NCBI RefSeq assembly: GCF_963675585.1
Contig: NZ_OY776414.1
Coordinates: forward strand, 62,001-126,000
DNA: 64,000 nt
Direction of reading: 5' to 3'
Source: an uncultured Draconibacterium sp.
Lineage (GTDB): Bacteria > Bacteroidota > Bacteroidia > Bacteroidales > Prolixibacteraceae
The position numbers were made by a program, and so were the translations under genes. The notes beneath the pieces are model-generated. The model ran no database searches, had not been told where the DNA came from, and worked only from the letters and a program-made list of their open reading frames with translations. Each line of letters begins with the position of its first letter. Position 1 is the stretch's first letter. This document shows, piece after piece, positions 44,392 through 53,674 of the stretch.

Positions 44392-45381
44392 TTACTTTTT
44401 CTTCTTATTTTCGTCTATTAGCTTTTTCATCTCCCTGTCAAAGTCAGAGATGTATTTCTTATCCTCCGTCTCTCTATATTTTTTGTATTCTTCATTAGCT
44501 TTTTCAATTGCTTGCTTATGGCTTACAGTTCCTGCATCTTTCAATAACTCTTTCTCACTAATTTTTAAGAAGTCATCTAATTTTTGAATCCAATCATTCA
44601 TTTTCATTAAACGTCCATTAGTTGCTTGCAATTCAGCAAAGTCAAGATATAATGTGACGATTAAGTTCAATTGTTTAAGTTCGTCTTCCGAAAGATAGTT
44701 TTTCGCTATCCCAACATCTTTTTGCGTGATATAACTTCCTTTGAAGTTGGTTAAGCCGAGAAATGGTTTAGATGCATCAACTCTGTTTTTAATCATTTCG
44801 GCAGCGGTCAACCCGTGAACAGCATAGTGCATTTTATTTTGGACGGTTGCAAAAAATAGTTTAGTTTGTTCATCATCCTTTTTATAGTCAATACTTGTGG
44901 CATATATATCAGTTACTTTCTGGTAGAAATTTCTTTCACTACTTCGAATGTCTCTAATGCGTTGTAAAAGTTCCTCGAAGTATCGTGAACGAGCACCGTG
45001 TTGTTTCAGGCGTTCATCGTCCATAGTAAAACCCTTTACAATGTACTCGTGTATGCGCTTTGTTGCCCAAATACGAAATTGAGTGCCTTGCGGAGATTTT
45101 ACACGATAGCCAACAGAAATAATAACATCAAGATTATAATGAATTGGTGCTTTTTGCTGAAATTCGGAAATTCCGAATTTCTGTGAAACTTCACTTTCTA
45201 TAAGTTCTCCTTCTTTGAAAACGTTTTTTATATGCTCGTTTATTGTCGATTTGGCTTTACCGAAAAGATTTGCAATTTGCTCTTGTGTTAGCCAAACAGT
45301 CTCGTTTTCCAATCGAACATCAATTTTTGTTAGTCCATCAGAAGTTTGATATATAACTATTTGAGATTTATTTCCTTCCAT
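44392..45381 (-). CDS. rhuM: RhuM-family protein
   Basis: This 329-aa protein is a complete RhuM (virulence RhuM family). The N-terminal half has VRLENETVWLTQEQIANLFG, a winged-helix-like segment (KAKSTINEHIKNVFKEGEL), and the family core LDVIISVGYRVKSPQGTQFR followed by IWATKRIHEYIVKG. The C-terminal half has LSEDELKQLNLIVTLYLDFAE, where an AELQA motif precedes a lysine-rich tail. The molecular role is not established; RhuM genes are common in pathogenicity and mobile islands. Repeat R3a follows the stop. A second, damaged copy lies at 46894. Confidence 0.92.
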   Translation of the reverse strand: MEGNKSQIVIYQTSDGLTKIDVRLENETVWLTQEQIANLFGKAKSTINEHIKNVFKEGELIESEVSQKFGISEFQQKAPIHYNLDVIISVGYRVKSPQGTQFRIWATKRIHEYIVKGFTMDDERLKQHGARSRYFEELLQRIRDIRSSERNFYQKVTDIYATSIDYKKDDEQTKLFFATVQNKMHYAVHGLTAAEMIKNRVDASKPFLGLTNFKGSYITQKDVGIAKNYLSEDELKQLNLIVTLYLDFAELQATNGRLMKMNDWIQKLDDFLKISEKELLKDAGTVSHKQAIEKANEEYKKYRETEDKKYISDFDREMKKLIDENKKKK

Positions 45382-45577
45382 ATTCTTAATTCATTAATCT
45401 TCAATGTATTTTTTTGTAAGATCATCTATTGTCATGATATTTTTTTAATCAACGAGTAACTGTTTTTTTGAGACAGCCTAATTTACATCATATTTTTTAC
45501 TCTCCAGAGCTTCCAACAGTGAAAACGACTTCGATTTCTCTCCCAAAACGTGATTATCGAAAGAATCCACTACTGCT

Positions 45578-45631
45578 CTACAGGAGGGTGAACGTACCAG
45601 GATTGGTACGAAATAAAATCGTCATCCGGCA
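45578..45631. repeat. Repeat R2, copy b (54 bp)
   Basis: See copy a at 44101. It lies 197 bp upstream of the rhuM start codon, and contains the perfect hairpin CGTACC-AGGATT-GGTACG. Confidence 0.8.
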
Positions 45632-45863
45632 TTCTTCTAACGTATTATATCGCGATTTTTCGTTTATCATGCATTTGCGATTTACTACCAATTTCGTAGT
45701 TAAACGCAAATTGATACAATTAATTATTAATACAAAAAAAATCAATAGCGGAACCCAGTGGTAAAGCCCCGGGGAATTATTCAGATTAACCGCAATCGCG
45801 AATTGATGTTCAACATCAAATCCCACAAAAAGGTATTCCTACAAAGAATCACAAAAAGCTGAC

Positions 45864-46045
45864 TACCCCTTGCGCAGGACTTCTCCCGGCAAGGGCTCGG
45901 CCGCAGGTTCTCCGCTTGTAACAAACAGGTACCTCGGAAGCATCCGCAAAAACTGTAACAAGCGGAAATCGGGTTTAAAAAAATAATACATGGAAATAAG
46001 TATTTTAGTCCGGTTGGATTACCGGAACAATTATGATTATTTGAT
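45864..46045. repeat. Repeat R1, copy b (about 180 bp)
   Basis: See copy a at 43901; the stem arms are at 45912-45919 and 45958-45965. Relative to copy a, the order of R1 and R2 is reversed while both keep their orientation. Confidence 0.8.
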
Positions 46046-46448
46046 GGCTATATTCTATCCCTTATTGATTACTTAAGCGATTCAATTATAAAATATTAGA
46101 ATACCTTAAGCTCAGAAAGTGTTGAAAGAATAATTGCATTCTTAATATGCCAATTAGTCACCTCATTTGATGCAAATCAAGACCACTTATAATGAAATTA
46201 TGGCAGAAACATTTTATAATATGTTGTGGCATTGTTATTGAGAAACAGCCTAACTGAACCAATGCTCTTTCTCTGTGAGAAAAACGAAATATGAATTTCG
46301 GTATTGAAAACAATCGCTAACGGTTGAACTTGAAACTGATCTGACTTCCAACGAGTGATCTCACGTCACTGGAATATGTTTTAAACCTTCTTCATATTTT
46401 CAGATTATTTACAAATCATTTTTTATAACCAAAAAAAACTGAAAGACA
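46046..46448. other. Intergenic DNA, nothing recognised
   Basis: About 400 bp between repeat R1b and the small cysteine-rich protein gene. No frame or hairpin stands out. The promoter of the small gene should lie in its right part. Confidence 0.5.
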
Positions 46449-46655
46449 ATGGCTCTTTACTATGTAAACAAAAATGCTCAGGCTAATGGCGATCATGAAG
46501 TACATACAGGTAGTTGTTCGTACTTACCAGCAGCAGAGAACCGAATTTACTTAGGTTCTTTTGCTAATTGTGCTGAGGCTGTAAAAGCAGCGAAAAGTTA
46601 TTACAGCCAGGTAAACGGTTGTTATTACTGTAGTCGCCCATGTCATACTGGGTAA
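46449..46655 (+). CDS. Small conserved cysteine-containing protein (68 aa)
   Basis: The protein reads YYVNKNAQANGDHEVHTGSC, then YLPAAENRIYLGSFANCAEA and ends YYSQVNGCYYCSRPCHTG. The spaced His and Cys (C..CSRPCH at the end, plus GSC) could bind a metal. I recognise it as a widespread small hypothetical protein of mobile regions but not its function. The start is supported by GAAAG upstream (46441-46445) and a terminator follows 27 bp after the stop. It is the only plus-strand gene in the island apart from the IS genes, so it has its own transcription unit. Confidence 0.82.
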   Translation: MALYYVNKNAQANGDHEVHTGSCSYLPAAENRIYLGSFANCAEAVKAAKSYYSQVNGCYYCSRPCHTG

Positions 46656-46681
46656 ATAAGTGAACATATCTTGGAATATTA

Positions 46682-46715
46682 GACCGCTACACTATTATGT
46701 TGCGGTCTTTTATTT
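46682..46715 (+). terminator. Terminator of the small protein gene
   Basis: GACCGC (46682-46687) pairs with GCGGTC (46702-46707), followed by TTTTATTTT. Confidence 0.8.
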
Positions 46716-46790
46716 TAGAATAACATCTTTTAGGTCATACCTACCGGCCATGGCTACATCTTTTTTTATGGAGTCTATTAAATAAACTGA

Positions 46791-46859
46791 AGGCTCCAAA
46801 AGAACGGATTCAATCCGATCGAATTGCACACCGAGCGCATCCCTAAGTCTCGGGATGCC
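46791..46859. repeat. Repeat R3, copy b, directly 3' of rhuM copy 2
   Basis: It shares AGGCTCCAAA, GGATTCAAT and GAATTGCACACCGA with R3c, and ends in a CTCGGGATGCC variant of the R3c palindrome. It ends 35 bp from the rhuM stop in gene orientation. It lacks the left third seen in copies a and c. Confidence 0.7.
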
Positions 46860-46893
46860 TGAAAGTGAAGAGACGGCCTGTGTTGGCATCCTA

Positions 46894-47920
46894 TTACTTT
46901 TTTTTCTTTTTGTTTTCCAACTTTTTCAATCCTTCTTCCAACTGTTTCATTTCCTGTACATCTTCAATCTCAATCCGATTTTTTCGGTATTTCTCATATT
47001 CCGTTTCCGCCAGTTCTTTTGCCATTTTCGCCGAAATTGTCCCGGCATGTTCCAGAATTTCTCTATCATTCAAAGTCATGAAATCATTGAGTTTACGAAT
47101 CCAGTCTTTCATGTACATTGGTTTCCTGTTCCGGGCTTGCAACTCGGCAAACGAAAGATACTGGTCAACGATTAAATTCAGGTCTTTTAATTCATCTTCA
47201 TTCAGGTAGTTTTTAGCAATAGAAACATCGGTTTTCCTGATTTTTCCGTGAGGTGCATTTTCTCCCGATAATTATCGGGATTAACCCCATATTTTGTTTT
47301 CCGGAATCAACACGTTTGTAAATGATTTCCGATGCTGTGTGTCCGTGAATTGCCCAGTGCATTTTGTTTTGCACCGATTTGAAAAACAACTGGCTTTCCT
47401 CTGTTGTCGGGTCGTAATCAATGGCAGTGGTATAAATGTCTTTAATTTTTGCATAGAAAATTTTCTCCGAACTACGAATGTCCCGGTTTCTTTCCAGCAG
47501 TTCATCAAAATATTTGTTGGTGTGCCCGGTTTCTTTTAAACGCTCATCGTTAAGTACAAACCCTTTTATCAAATATTCGCGAAGTTGTGTAGTTGCCCAA
47601 ATCCGGAATTGAGTTCCACGGTGCGACTTTACGCGGTAACCAACCGAAATTATTACATCGAGGTTATAAATCTTTAAATTGCGCTGAACCTCGCGTTTGC
47701 CCTCGGTTTGAACTGTCAAGTAATCCTTGACAGTTGCATTTTCCTGCAATTCGCCTTCCTCGAAAACATTTTTTATATGCAGGCTGATGTTTTGTTTTGT
47801 AGTTTGGAAAAGTTCTGCCATTTGAACCTGCGAAAGCCAAACGGTTTCATCATCCAACCTGACATCAATTTTGGTTTGTCCGTCTTCGGTTTGATAGAGT
47901 AGTATTTCTGAGTTATCCAT
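46894..47920 (-). pseudogene. rhuM: RhuM-family protein, second copy, frameshifted
   Basis: The N-terminal 215 residues (from 47920) are normal: VRLDDETVWLSQVQMAELFQ, LDVIISVGYRVKSHRGTQFR, then IWATTQLREYLIKGF. Near 47263-47280 the frame crosses an 18-bp perfect palindrome, TCCCGATAATTATCGGGA, and ends in unrelated residues. The correct C-terminus (KTDVSIAKNYLNEDELKDL, then FAELQARNRKPMYMKDWIRK) continues in another frame to 46894. A palindrome-associated indel at this spot explains the break. The copy differs considerably from the intact RhuM at 44392, so this is an old divergence, not a recent duplication. Confidence 0.85.
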
Positions 47921-48138
47921 TTCTTGATAGAATTAAATTTAATCCATCATTAATTTGTCCCTTCCTAATCGAGGTATATATATGAAGTTTCTTGCTTACC
48001 GTAAGTGCGGTTTTTTTATATCGCACTGTATTCTTTTCGCGCTGTTCTATCTTCCGAATGTTTATATATAGTAAAAGCTTTAGGTCTGCCTTTTATTCAA
48101 TTTTAGGGAAGCTTATCAATGAGTTAATTATTCAGAAA

Positions 48139-48244
48139 TTTGTCTATTCATTTACTGATCTCCTATTACAGGGAAACAGGCTCCAAAGAATGGATTCAAT
48201 TCTGCCGAATTGCACACCGATCACATCCCGAAGTTTCGGGAGGC
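48139..48244. repeat. Repeat R3, copy c, directly 3' of the NACHT gene
   Basis: The longest R3 copy. It ends with the palindrome CCCGAAGTTTCGGG (48227-48240). It lies 72 bp behind the NACHT stop in gene orientation. Confidence 0.75.
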
Positions 48245-48315
48245 GCGAGCGGAGATTACTCCTTAAACAAATTTGGTTGTGTGGCTGATATGTGCGTTTG
48301 CTTAATGTGCATGGC

Positions 48316-51300
48316 TTAGGTGGTTATTAATGATTGTATCTTTATTAAAGCAGTTTCAATATTATAATTTATATTTTCATTACTATAATATTTTTCTTTA
48401 ATTCCTTCAATTGGTCTGTTTAAAAATTCAACATTTTCCAGGACACCTTTCTTTTCAACAATAAATGACTTCATACGTGCTATTACAATAGAGTAATTTT
48501 CTTTTGAAGCAAGCGCCAAATTCTCTAAGCCATTTACTACTAAACTCCACAACCTATCAAAACTATGTTCAGATGTTATACTAGAGTCATATGATAATTC
48601 TAATAGTTCGATTAAGTAAGGTAAAGCTTTAATGTCATTAAAATGAGATAAACCTTGTCCATGTTGACTAAACGGATTTTGCTTATGACTCTTAATCCAG
48701 TCAATAGACCTTTTAAGACCTAATATCTGTTTTGTTGTAATGAGTAAATTATTTACTAATCTATTCTCATTTACATCTAAATCTGACTCAGAATATGCCA
48801 CTAATTTTGCAACAACAAATGAAGCTTCATCATTTTGAATAAGTTTATCAAATAGATGTATTTTCACATTAAACTCAAGTTCGTCGCACAGATCTTTTAA
48901 TCCCATAATCCCCTCTTTATATTTAAAGAACAAATCAATTATTGAGTTTTTGTCGTATTCTTCATCATCTGCGATGAGTAAGTTTTGTAAGATTGTAGGA
49001 TAACATTGACTTAAATTATTTATTAAGGCGAACTCTACATGAGCCTTGTAAATGGAAAAATGGGCAATTTTTTGTGAGATAATATTTTCAACAACCCTAG
49101 CTTTAACTAATTCTATATCACTTACTGATTTTATAATATAATCAAATTGAATGGTTTCCATTCCAATCAATTCACCAAATGCAAATAAAAGCATATCAAG
49201 CAATATGACTTCTTTACATTCGAATCCAAATTTCTTCATGAAAAAAGTGAGATAACAAGCATAATTGTTAATTGAAAATCTTTTCTCATCTTCTTTTGTT
49301 ACAGCTCTTTTGAAATCAATAACTCCGATATATTTTTCGAACCAACTTTTAATTTCATTAATTTGTTTTTCACTAATTTCCAGAGAATCATTGTTTTTAA
49401 TTCTGTGATATTTTTCTTCAATAAAATAACGTTCCACATTATTTTTATTCGTAAACCATTCTTCTATATTTTTTTTGTGAGCTATTTTTGAATCTCTAGC
49501 AAAATCACGAACAAAATCTAGTGCGGAATTAACAAATACTTCTTCCATCTCCTGCGGAATTGATTTTGTTTTCGTAATATCCCAAAGTTCGTCCCAAGTT
49601 AAAGATACCTTATCACCAAAAACTCTTAATGCCTCTTCCTTAAATGCTTCAACATCAAAAAGTAAATTAAACGAAGCTTGAGCTCGCTTATTCCAAATTT
49701 CATCCCAATCGATTTGTTCTGGCAATTCAATCTTAATATCAGTTTGTTTATGCACCGCTTCTTTATACAATTCTGCTAGATCAATATCTTCGTTCCTAAT
49801 ATCCCAATAAAGCCTTCGTGTAAAATTATTTGAAATATAATTGCTTAGATTTTGTTCTATTACCTGGTTGAAATTATTTACATTGATAAAGCTTGACAAA
49901 AGAGCATAATAAGAATGGTTCTCATCTTTTGTTTTAATTAATTCCAATGTTGTTTCAAATGCTTTCTGCTCTGTTTTTGTTTTAACAAAAAAGTCTTTAA
50001 CTATTTTGGCAACATTATTTGACCAACGTCTACAGAAATGATGCATCAGTTTGAATACATAATCAAATATTTCTTGTTCTGTTACATAGATTCCGATACA
50101 ATTAGCGATTATGCTCTTAAATACCTTATCGCTGTCATATTCCCTTTCAAGATAATTTTCAGAAATACAAAATTCAAGGATTAATTTAAGAGAATTAAAA
50201 GTCTTAAATTTTTTCAAACCTTCTCTTAGATTCCAACTTTCATCCCATAGACTAGTTTCCCCTCTTCCTTCATCTTTTGTCTTAAGTATACGGAAACCTT
50301 CTATGTAGTATTCTATGTAATTTTCAAAATCAATTGCTTCAATAAGAAATTTATACATTGCAGCTCTAATGTACCTTGCTTTCTTGTCTTGTGTTATTTC
50401 AAATACTTTACTTACGGTTTTTTTATCTGTATAGCCACACTTTCGAATAGTATTAATAGCTGTAAATACAAAATTTGAATCTTCAATCTGTTCCATTAGA
50501 ACATTTATTAATTGATTTTTAATTATTGTATTATCAGAAATATTGTTAAATGAAAATCCGCCTAGGACATTTAGGGCATTTAAACGCACGATACGAGACT
50601 CATCTGAGTCTATAGCAATATTAAAAATATATTTTATGCATTTCTCAGATTGTCCAAAATAAGCTAAATCCTTATCTCTAAATTTATTTGAGTCAATCCA
50701 AATCTTTAAGTGTCTATAATAATCGAAAATTTGAATAAAAATACTTTCCCTTAATTCTAATGATAGTTTCTCTCTTTCTACATTAACCAATACTTCTGAA
50801 TCATTTTTTATCAACCATTCAATTATTTCTTTTAATAAATCAGATTTTGAGTCTAGAATACTTATAAGTTGTGCGACTGTATTAAACCATGTTGGTAAAA
50901 CCTTTTCATATTCATTATATGAAATAAATGATTTTACTATCTCAAATGGTTGTTCCGATAATAATTCTGCACATAAAAATTCTTGAAAGTAATTATGTTC
51001 AAACTTCCACTTTGCTGCAACTCCTTCTCCCTTTTTAAAAACTGTGCAGTACTTCACCAGGTTAAAATCTGAAGTTTCCACAACAACCTTTCTTAAGTCT
51101 TGTTCGTCAATGGTTCTAGTTCCAATAACTTCCATTGAAAGTGAAATCTTTCGTAATAGATTTAGTGCCTTATACTTTTCATTATTCAGATTTACTGTTT
51201 CGACAAAATGACTTTCATCTAATTCTAAACGAGAATCTATAAATTCTCTAAATAATTCGACTCTACTAGAAATTAGTTTTTCGTTATGTTTTTCATAGTT

Positions 51301-52446
51301 CTTAAGAATGAGTTTTAAAAAAAATGGGTTATAAAGTAAATCTTCTAAATTATTATCATAAACCGCTTTTACAAAGGCTTCTCCATCGTAGGAATGGAAC
51401 TTTATAACATATGTCTTTACATCATTTAAAGTAAGCTCATTTATAAAGTAGGGTTGAAAATCTCGTAACGTTCCAACTTTATTATTAGATGGCAATTCAT
51501 AAAAATTGGTTCTACAACTAATTACAATTTTTGTTTTAGAATATTTTTGAGAGTACTGAGCTATCCTCCTTTTTGCATGATTGAATTGAGAAGGTTCTAT
51601 TTCATCAAGTCCATCAAGAAAAAGGATAATTTTGTTTTCGGGAACAGAATTCCACTCATTTGGTAAAATATCTTCAATTTTATCTTCCGGAAGGTATTTA
51701 TTTAAAGTAAGAAACATGGGATAATATTCATCTGATCTTGCAACTTCTATGGCTGTTTCTTTTAGTTCAATGGATTTCCCGGTTCCTGCACTTCCAAGTA
51801 GTACTATTTTTGATTCTTTTGAAAGCAATTCTTTTAAACTGATATTTTCTTCAGACTTTTCATTAAATAGGATCTTCTCTTCATTTATATTTTGGTAGTT
51901 TACAAGAGTTCTAGGAATGTATATTGGTTCATTTTCCAATTCATTAATAAAGAATGATTTTGGAATTGTTGTATTATTTTGGATTAAAGAAATTGGAACA
52001 AATTCTTTTGTATCCAAATTTCTCAATTCAAATCGTTTACTAAAATCAACTACTATTTCATCTATATTGTCAATTTTACCTTCCAATCGAGTTAATCGAC
52101 CGATGATATTTTGAAAATAATTATCTATTAATAGGTTATAAGCAACCTTATCACTCATTAACTCTAAGCGAAACAAATTCAAAAGTTCCTGTATATTCTT
52201 ATCAATTGATTTACTGCTTTCATATTCAGTTACAATTTGTTTCAATAAAGTTGTTCTACTTGCAATATGAACAGACTCTTTTCGTCGTATATCATCATTG
52301 ACAGTCCAATTATTAAGTGCGCGGTCAAAAGCATCTGCAACATATTTAACTATCGTTTTACGACCTGTTATTTTTTCTAAGATAGCCTTACCTGCTTCTG
52401 TTGTAATATTTGCCAGTATACTTATTAAAAAAGCTGTCATATTCAA
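48316..52446 (-). CDS. Large NACHT-domain STAND NTPase (bacterial NLR-like, putative antiviral)
   Basis: This 1376-aa protein has an N-terminal helical region (about 1-150, not recognised as nuclease, TIR or protease), a NACHT module and a very long helical C-terminus. Walker A is GSAGTGKS (218-225), Walker B is LFLDGLDE (275-282), and a sensor-like ISCRTNFYELP follows near 305. The rest, about 900 residues, is leucine/isoleucine-rich helices resembling HEAT/TPR-type sensor repeats. Bacterial NACHT proteins of this design act in anti-phage defence, recognising a phage component and then triggering an effector. Here the effector is probably the unrecognised N-terminal region. Function is inferred from architecture and island context. 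Confidence 0.87.
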   Translation of the reverse strand: MNMTAFLISILANITTEAGKAILEKITGRKTIVKYVADAFDRALNNWTVNDDIRRKESVHIASRTTLLKQIVTEYESSKSIDKNIQELLNLFRLELMSDKVAYNLLIDNYFQNIIGRLTRLEGKIDNIDEIVVDFSKRFELRNLDTKEFVPISLIQNNTTIPKSFFINELENEPIYIPRTLVNYQNINEEKILFNEKSEENISLKELLSKESKIVLLGSAGTGKSIELKETAIEVARSDEYYPMFLTLNKYLPEDKIEDILPNEWNSVPENKIILFLDGLDEIEPSQFNHAKRRIAQYSQKYSKTKIVISCRTNFYELPSNNKVGTLRDFQPYFINELTLNDVKTYVIKFHSYDGEAFVKAVYDNNLEDLLYNPFFLKLILKNYEKHNEKLISSRVELFREFIDSRLELDESHFVETVNLNNEKYKALNLLRKISLSMEVIGTRTIDEQDLRKVVVETSDFNLVKYCTVFKKGEGVAAKWKFEHNYFQEFLCAELLSEQPFEIVKSFISYNEYEKVLPTWFNTVAQLISILDSKSDLLKEIIEWLIKNDSEVLVNVEREKLSLELRESIFIQIFDYYRHLKIWIDSNKFRDKDLAYFGQSEKCIKYIFNIAIDSDESRIVRLNALNVLGGFSFNNISDNTIIKNQLINVLMEQIEDSNFVFTAINTIRKCGYTDKKTVSKVFEITQDKKARYIRAAMYKFLIEAIDFENYIEYYIEGFRILKTKDEGRGETSLWDESWNLREGLKKFKTFNSLKLILEFCISENYLEREYDSDKVFKSIIANCIGIYVTEQEIFDYVFKLMHHFCRRWSNNVAKIVKDFFVKTKTEQKAFETTLELIKTKDENHSYYALLSSFINVNNFNQVIEQNLSNYISNNFTRRLYWDIRNEDIDLAELYKEAVHKQTDIKIELPEQIDWDEIWNKRAQASFNLLFDVEAFKEEALRVFGDKVSLTWDELWDITKTKSIPQEMEEVFVNSALDFVRDFARDSKIAHKKNIEEWFTNKNNVERYFIEEKYHRIKNNDSLEISEKQINEIKSWFEKYIGVIDFKRAVTKEDEKRFSINNYACYLTFFMKKFGFECKEVILLDMLLFAFGELIGMETIQFDYIIKSVSDIELVKARVVENIISQKIAHFSIYKAHVEFALINNLSQCYPTILQNLLIADDEEYDKNSIIDLFFKYKEGIMGLKDLCDELEFNVKIHLFDKLIQNDEASFVVAKLVAYSESDLDVNENRLVNNLLITTKQILGLKRSIDWIKSHKQNPFSQHGQGLSHFNDIKALPYLIELLELSYDSSITSEHSFDRLWSLVVNGLENLALASKENYSIVIARMKSFIVEKKGVLENVEFLNRPIEGIKEKYYSNENINYNIETALIKIQSLITT

Positions 52447-52552
52447 TTTTTCTTTTGTACGATTGATAAAATTTGGCTCCTTACAAGCTTAAGTATTAGC
52501 ATGTGTGTAGCTTGTAAATGAGCCAAATATTCGAGGGTCTTTTCAGCATGAA

Positions 52553-52684
52553 GCACAACGGTTGGTACATGTTTTCAGTATTGATTTTGGAGGGAGTTCC
52601 TGTCCAAAAAACACGGAACTGCGACACGAGAATCCAGCGAACGACACACCTCGAAACCCGCGATGTAATTTATAATTGTTGTAC
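52553..52684. repeat. Repeat R4, copy a: attC-like dyad, 3' of the Abi-like gene
   Basis: It starts GCACAAC and ends GTTGTAC (52553-52559 and 52678-52684), inverted-repeat boxes that each match the integron RYYYAAC/GTTRRRY consensus at six of seven positions. The centre (GGAACTGCGA.ACGAGAATC region) is shared with copy b. It ends 10 bp from the stop codon at 52695. Confidence 0.6.
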
Positions 52685-52694
52685 TCGGCATTCT

Positions 52695-53397
52695 TCATAA
52701 TGTCTTTTGGTAAAACTCTAAATCATTAATTTGAAATAAATTGTTCTTTATGAATAGGTTATTCAGTTCTGTGAATTCATGCGATTTATAAGCTACAGTG
52801 TCGAAGAGCTTAAAATCATATTCTGGTTCTCCAGTGGAGTCAACGTTATTACAAATTCTGAAATAGTGTTGAAGTAACAATTGCTCAGTTTTTAAATAAA
52901 ATTTTTTCTTGTATCTATCACTAAGAATGTCATTTTGTATTACTTCGTTAAGGAAAATGATGAGATTTTTATAGTTACGAATCAATGGAAATATGACTCC
53001 AAAACGTATTCTGCTTATTAGTTCCTCATTGTCACTTTCTGTTTTTGATAACTCAGAGCCTAAAAATAGCATGAACAAAGAGATGTAATTTGTTCCGTTA
53101 GATTCCGCTAATTGCTTTTTAAAATTGTCGGAGAATCCATCTGTGTCAAAATTAAAGGTTAGATTCTCAATATTAGTTTTTACCAATTCAAAATCCTGCA
53201 ATAATATATTATACTCGTTTATCGCTAATTGTCTTGAATTAAAAGTTTGACTGTCAGACAGTGTTCGTATTAATAGGATTACAGAAAATAAAGCAATTAC
53301 CGGAGTCAGTAAATTGCTAAACTTGGAACTGTCTAAACACAAGAAGAAATGATTCTGATTTAGCCATAGAACTGTTACAGACAATACAAGTAGATAT
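52695..53397 (-). pseudogene. Putative abortive-infection (AbiC-like) membrane protein, split by IS21
   Basis: The surviving frame (from 53397) starts YLLVLSVTVLWLNQNHFF, then a second membrane helix (NLLTPVIALFSVILLIRTL) and a soluble C-terminus (EYNILLQDFELVKTNIENL, FGVIFPLIRNYKNLIIFLNE, LLLQHYFRICNN). The two-helix start plus this tail resembles putative phage abortive-infection proteins. Apparent upstream codons up to 53423 derive from the IS end. On the far side of the IS (56049-56101, minus) sits the missing start MKLRAKNNLIYLTILLV. Rejoined, a TGA remains in frame at the junction, probably from TGG. Not functional as read. Confidence 0.65.
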
Positions 53398-53674
53398 TCC
53401 GGAACAAGCTGACCCCCTTCCAAGGCAGGAAAAATAGGCGTATTTTTTCATGACATTCCGGCGGATGCTGACCCCTTTCCGGGAAGAAAGAGGTTAAATT
53501 TTGCCCTGATTTGCAAAAAACCGGAGCATACTGACCCCCTGCCTCGGCTTTTTGCCAACAGAACCGGAGCATGTTGACCCCTTGGGACAGTTTCCGGGCA
53601 GAAAAACGGAGCATGCTGACCCCTCAGATTTTAGGTTTTGGTTAATTGGTGGTTTTAACTGCTAAAAAATAGAT

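Noticed and set aside
43901-46045. R1/R2 repeats as a CRISPR array
   Set aside because: Only two copies each, 54-180 bp long, with irregular spacing and a gene between them; no cas genes.
53398-53423. First residues (MEGGQLVPE) of the Abi-like frame as a genuine start
   Set aside because: These codons lie inside the IS21 terminal repeat; the original start is on the other side of the element.
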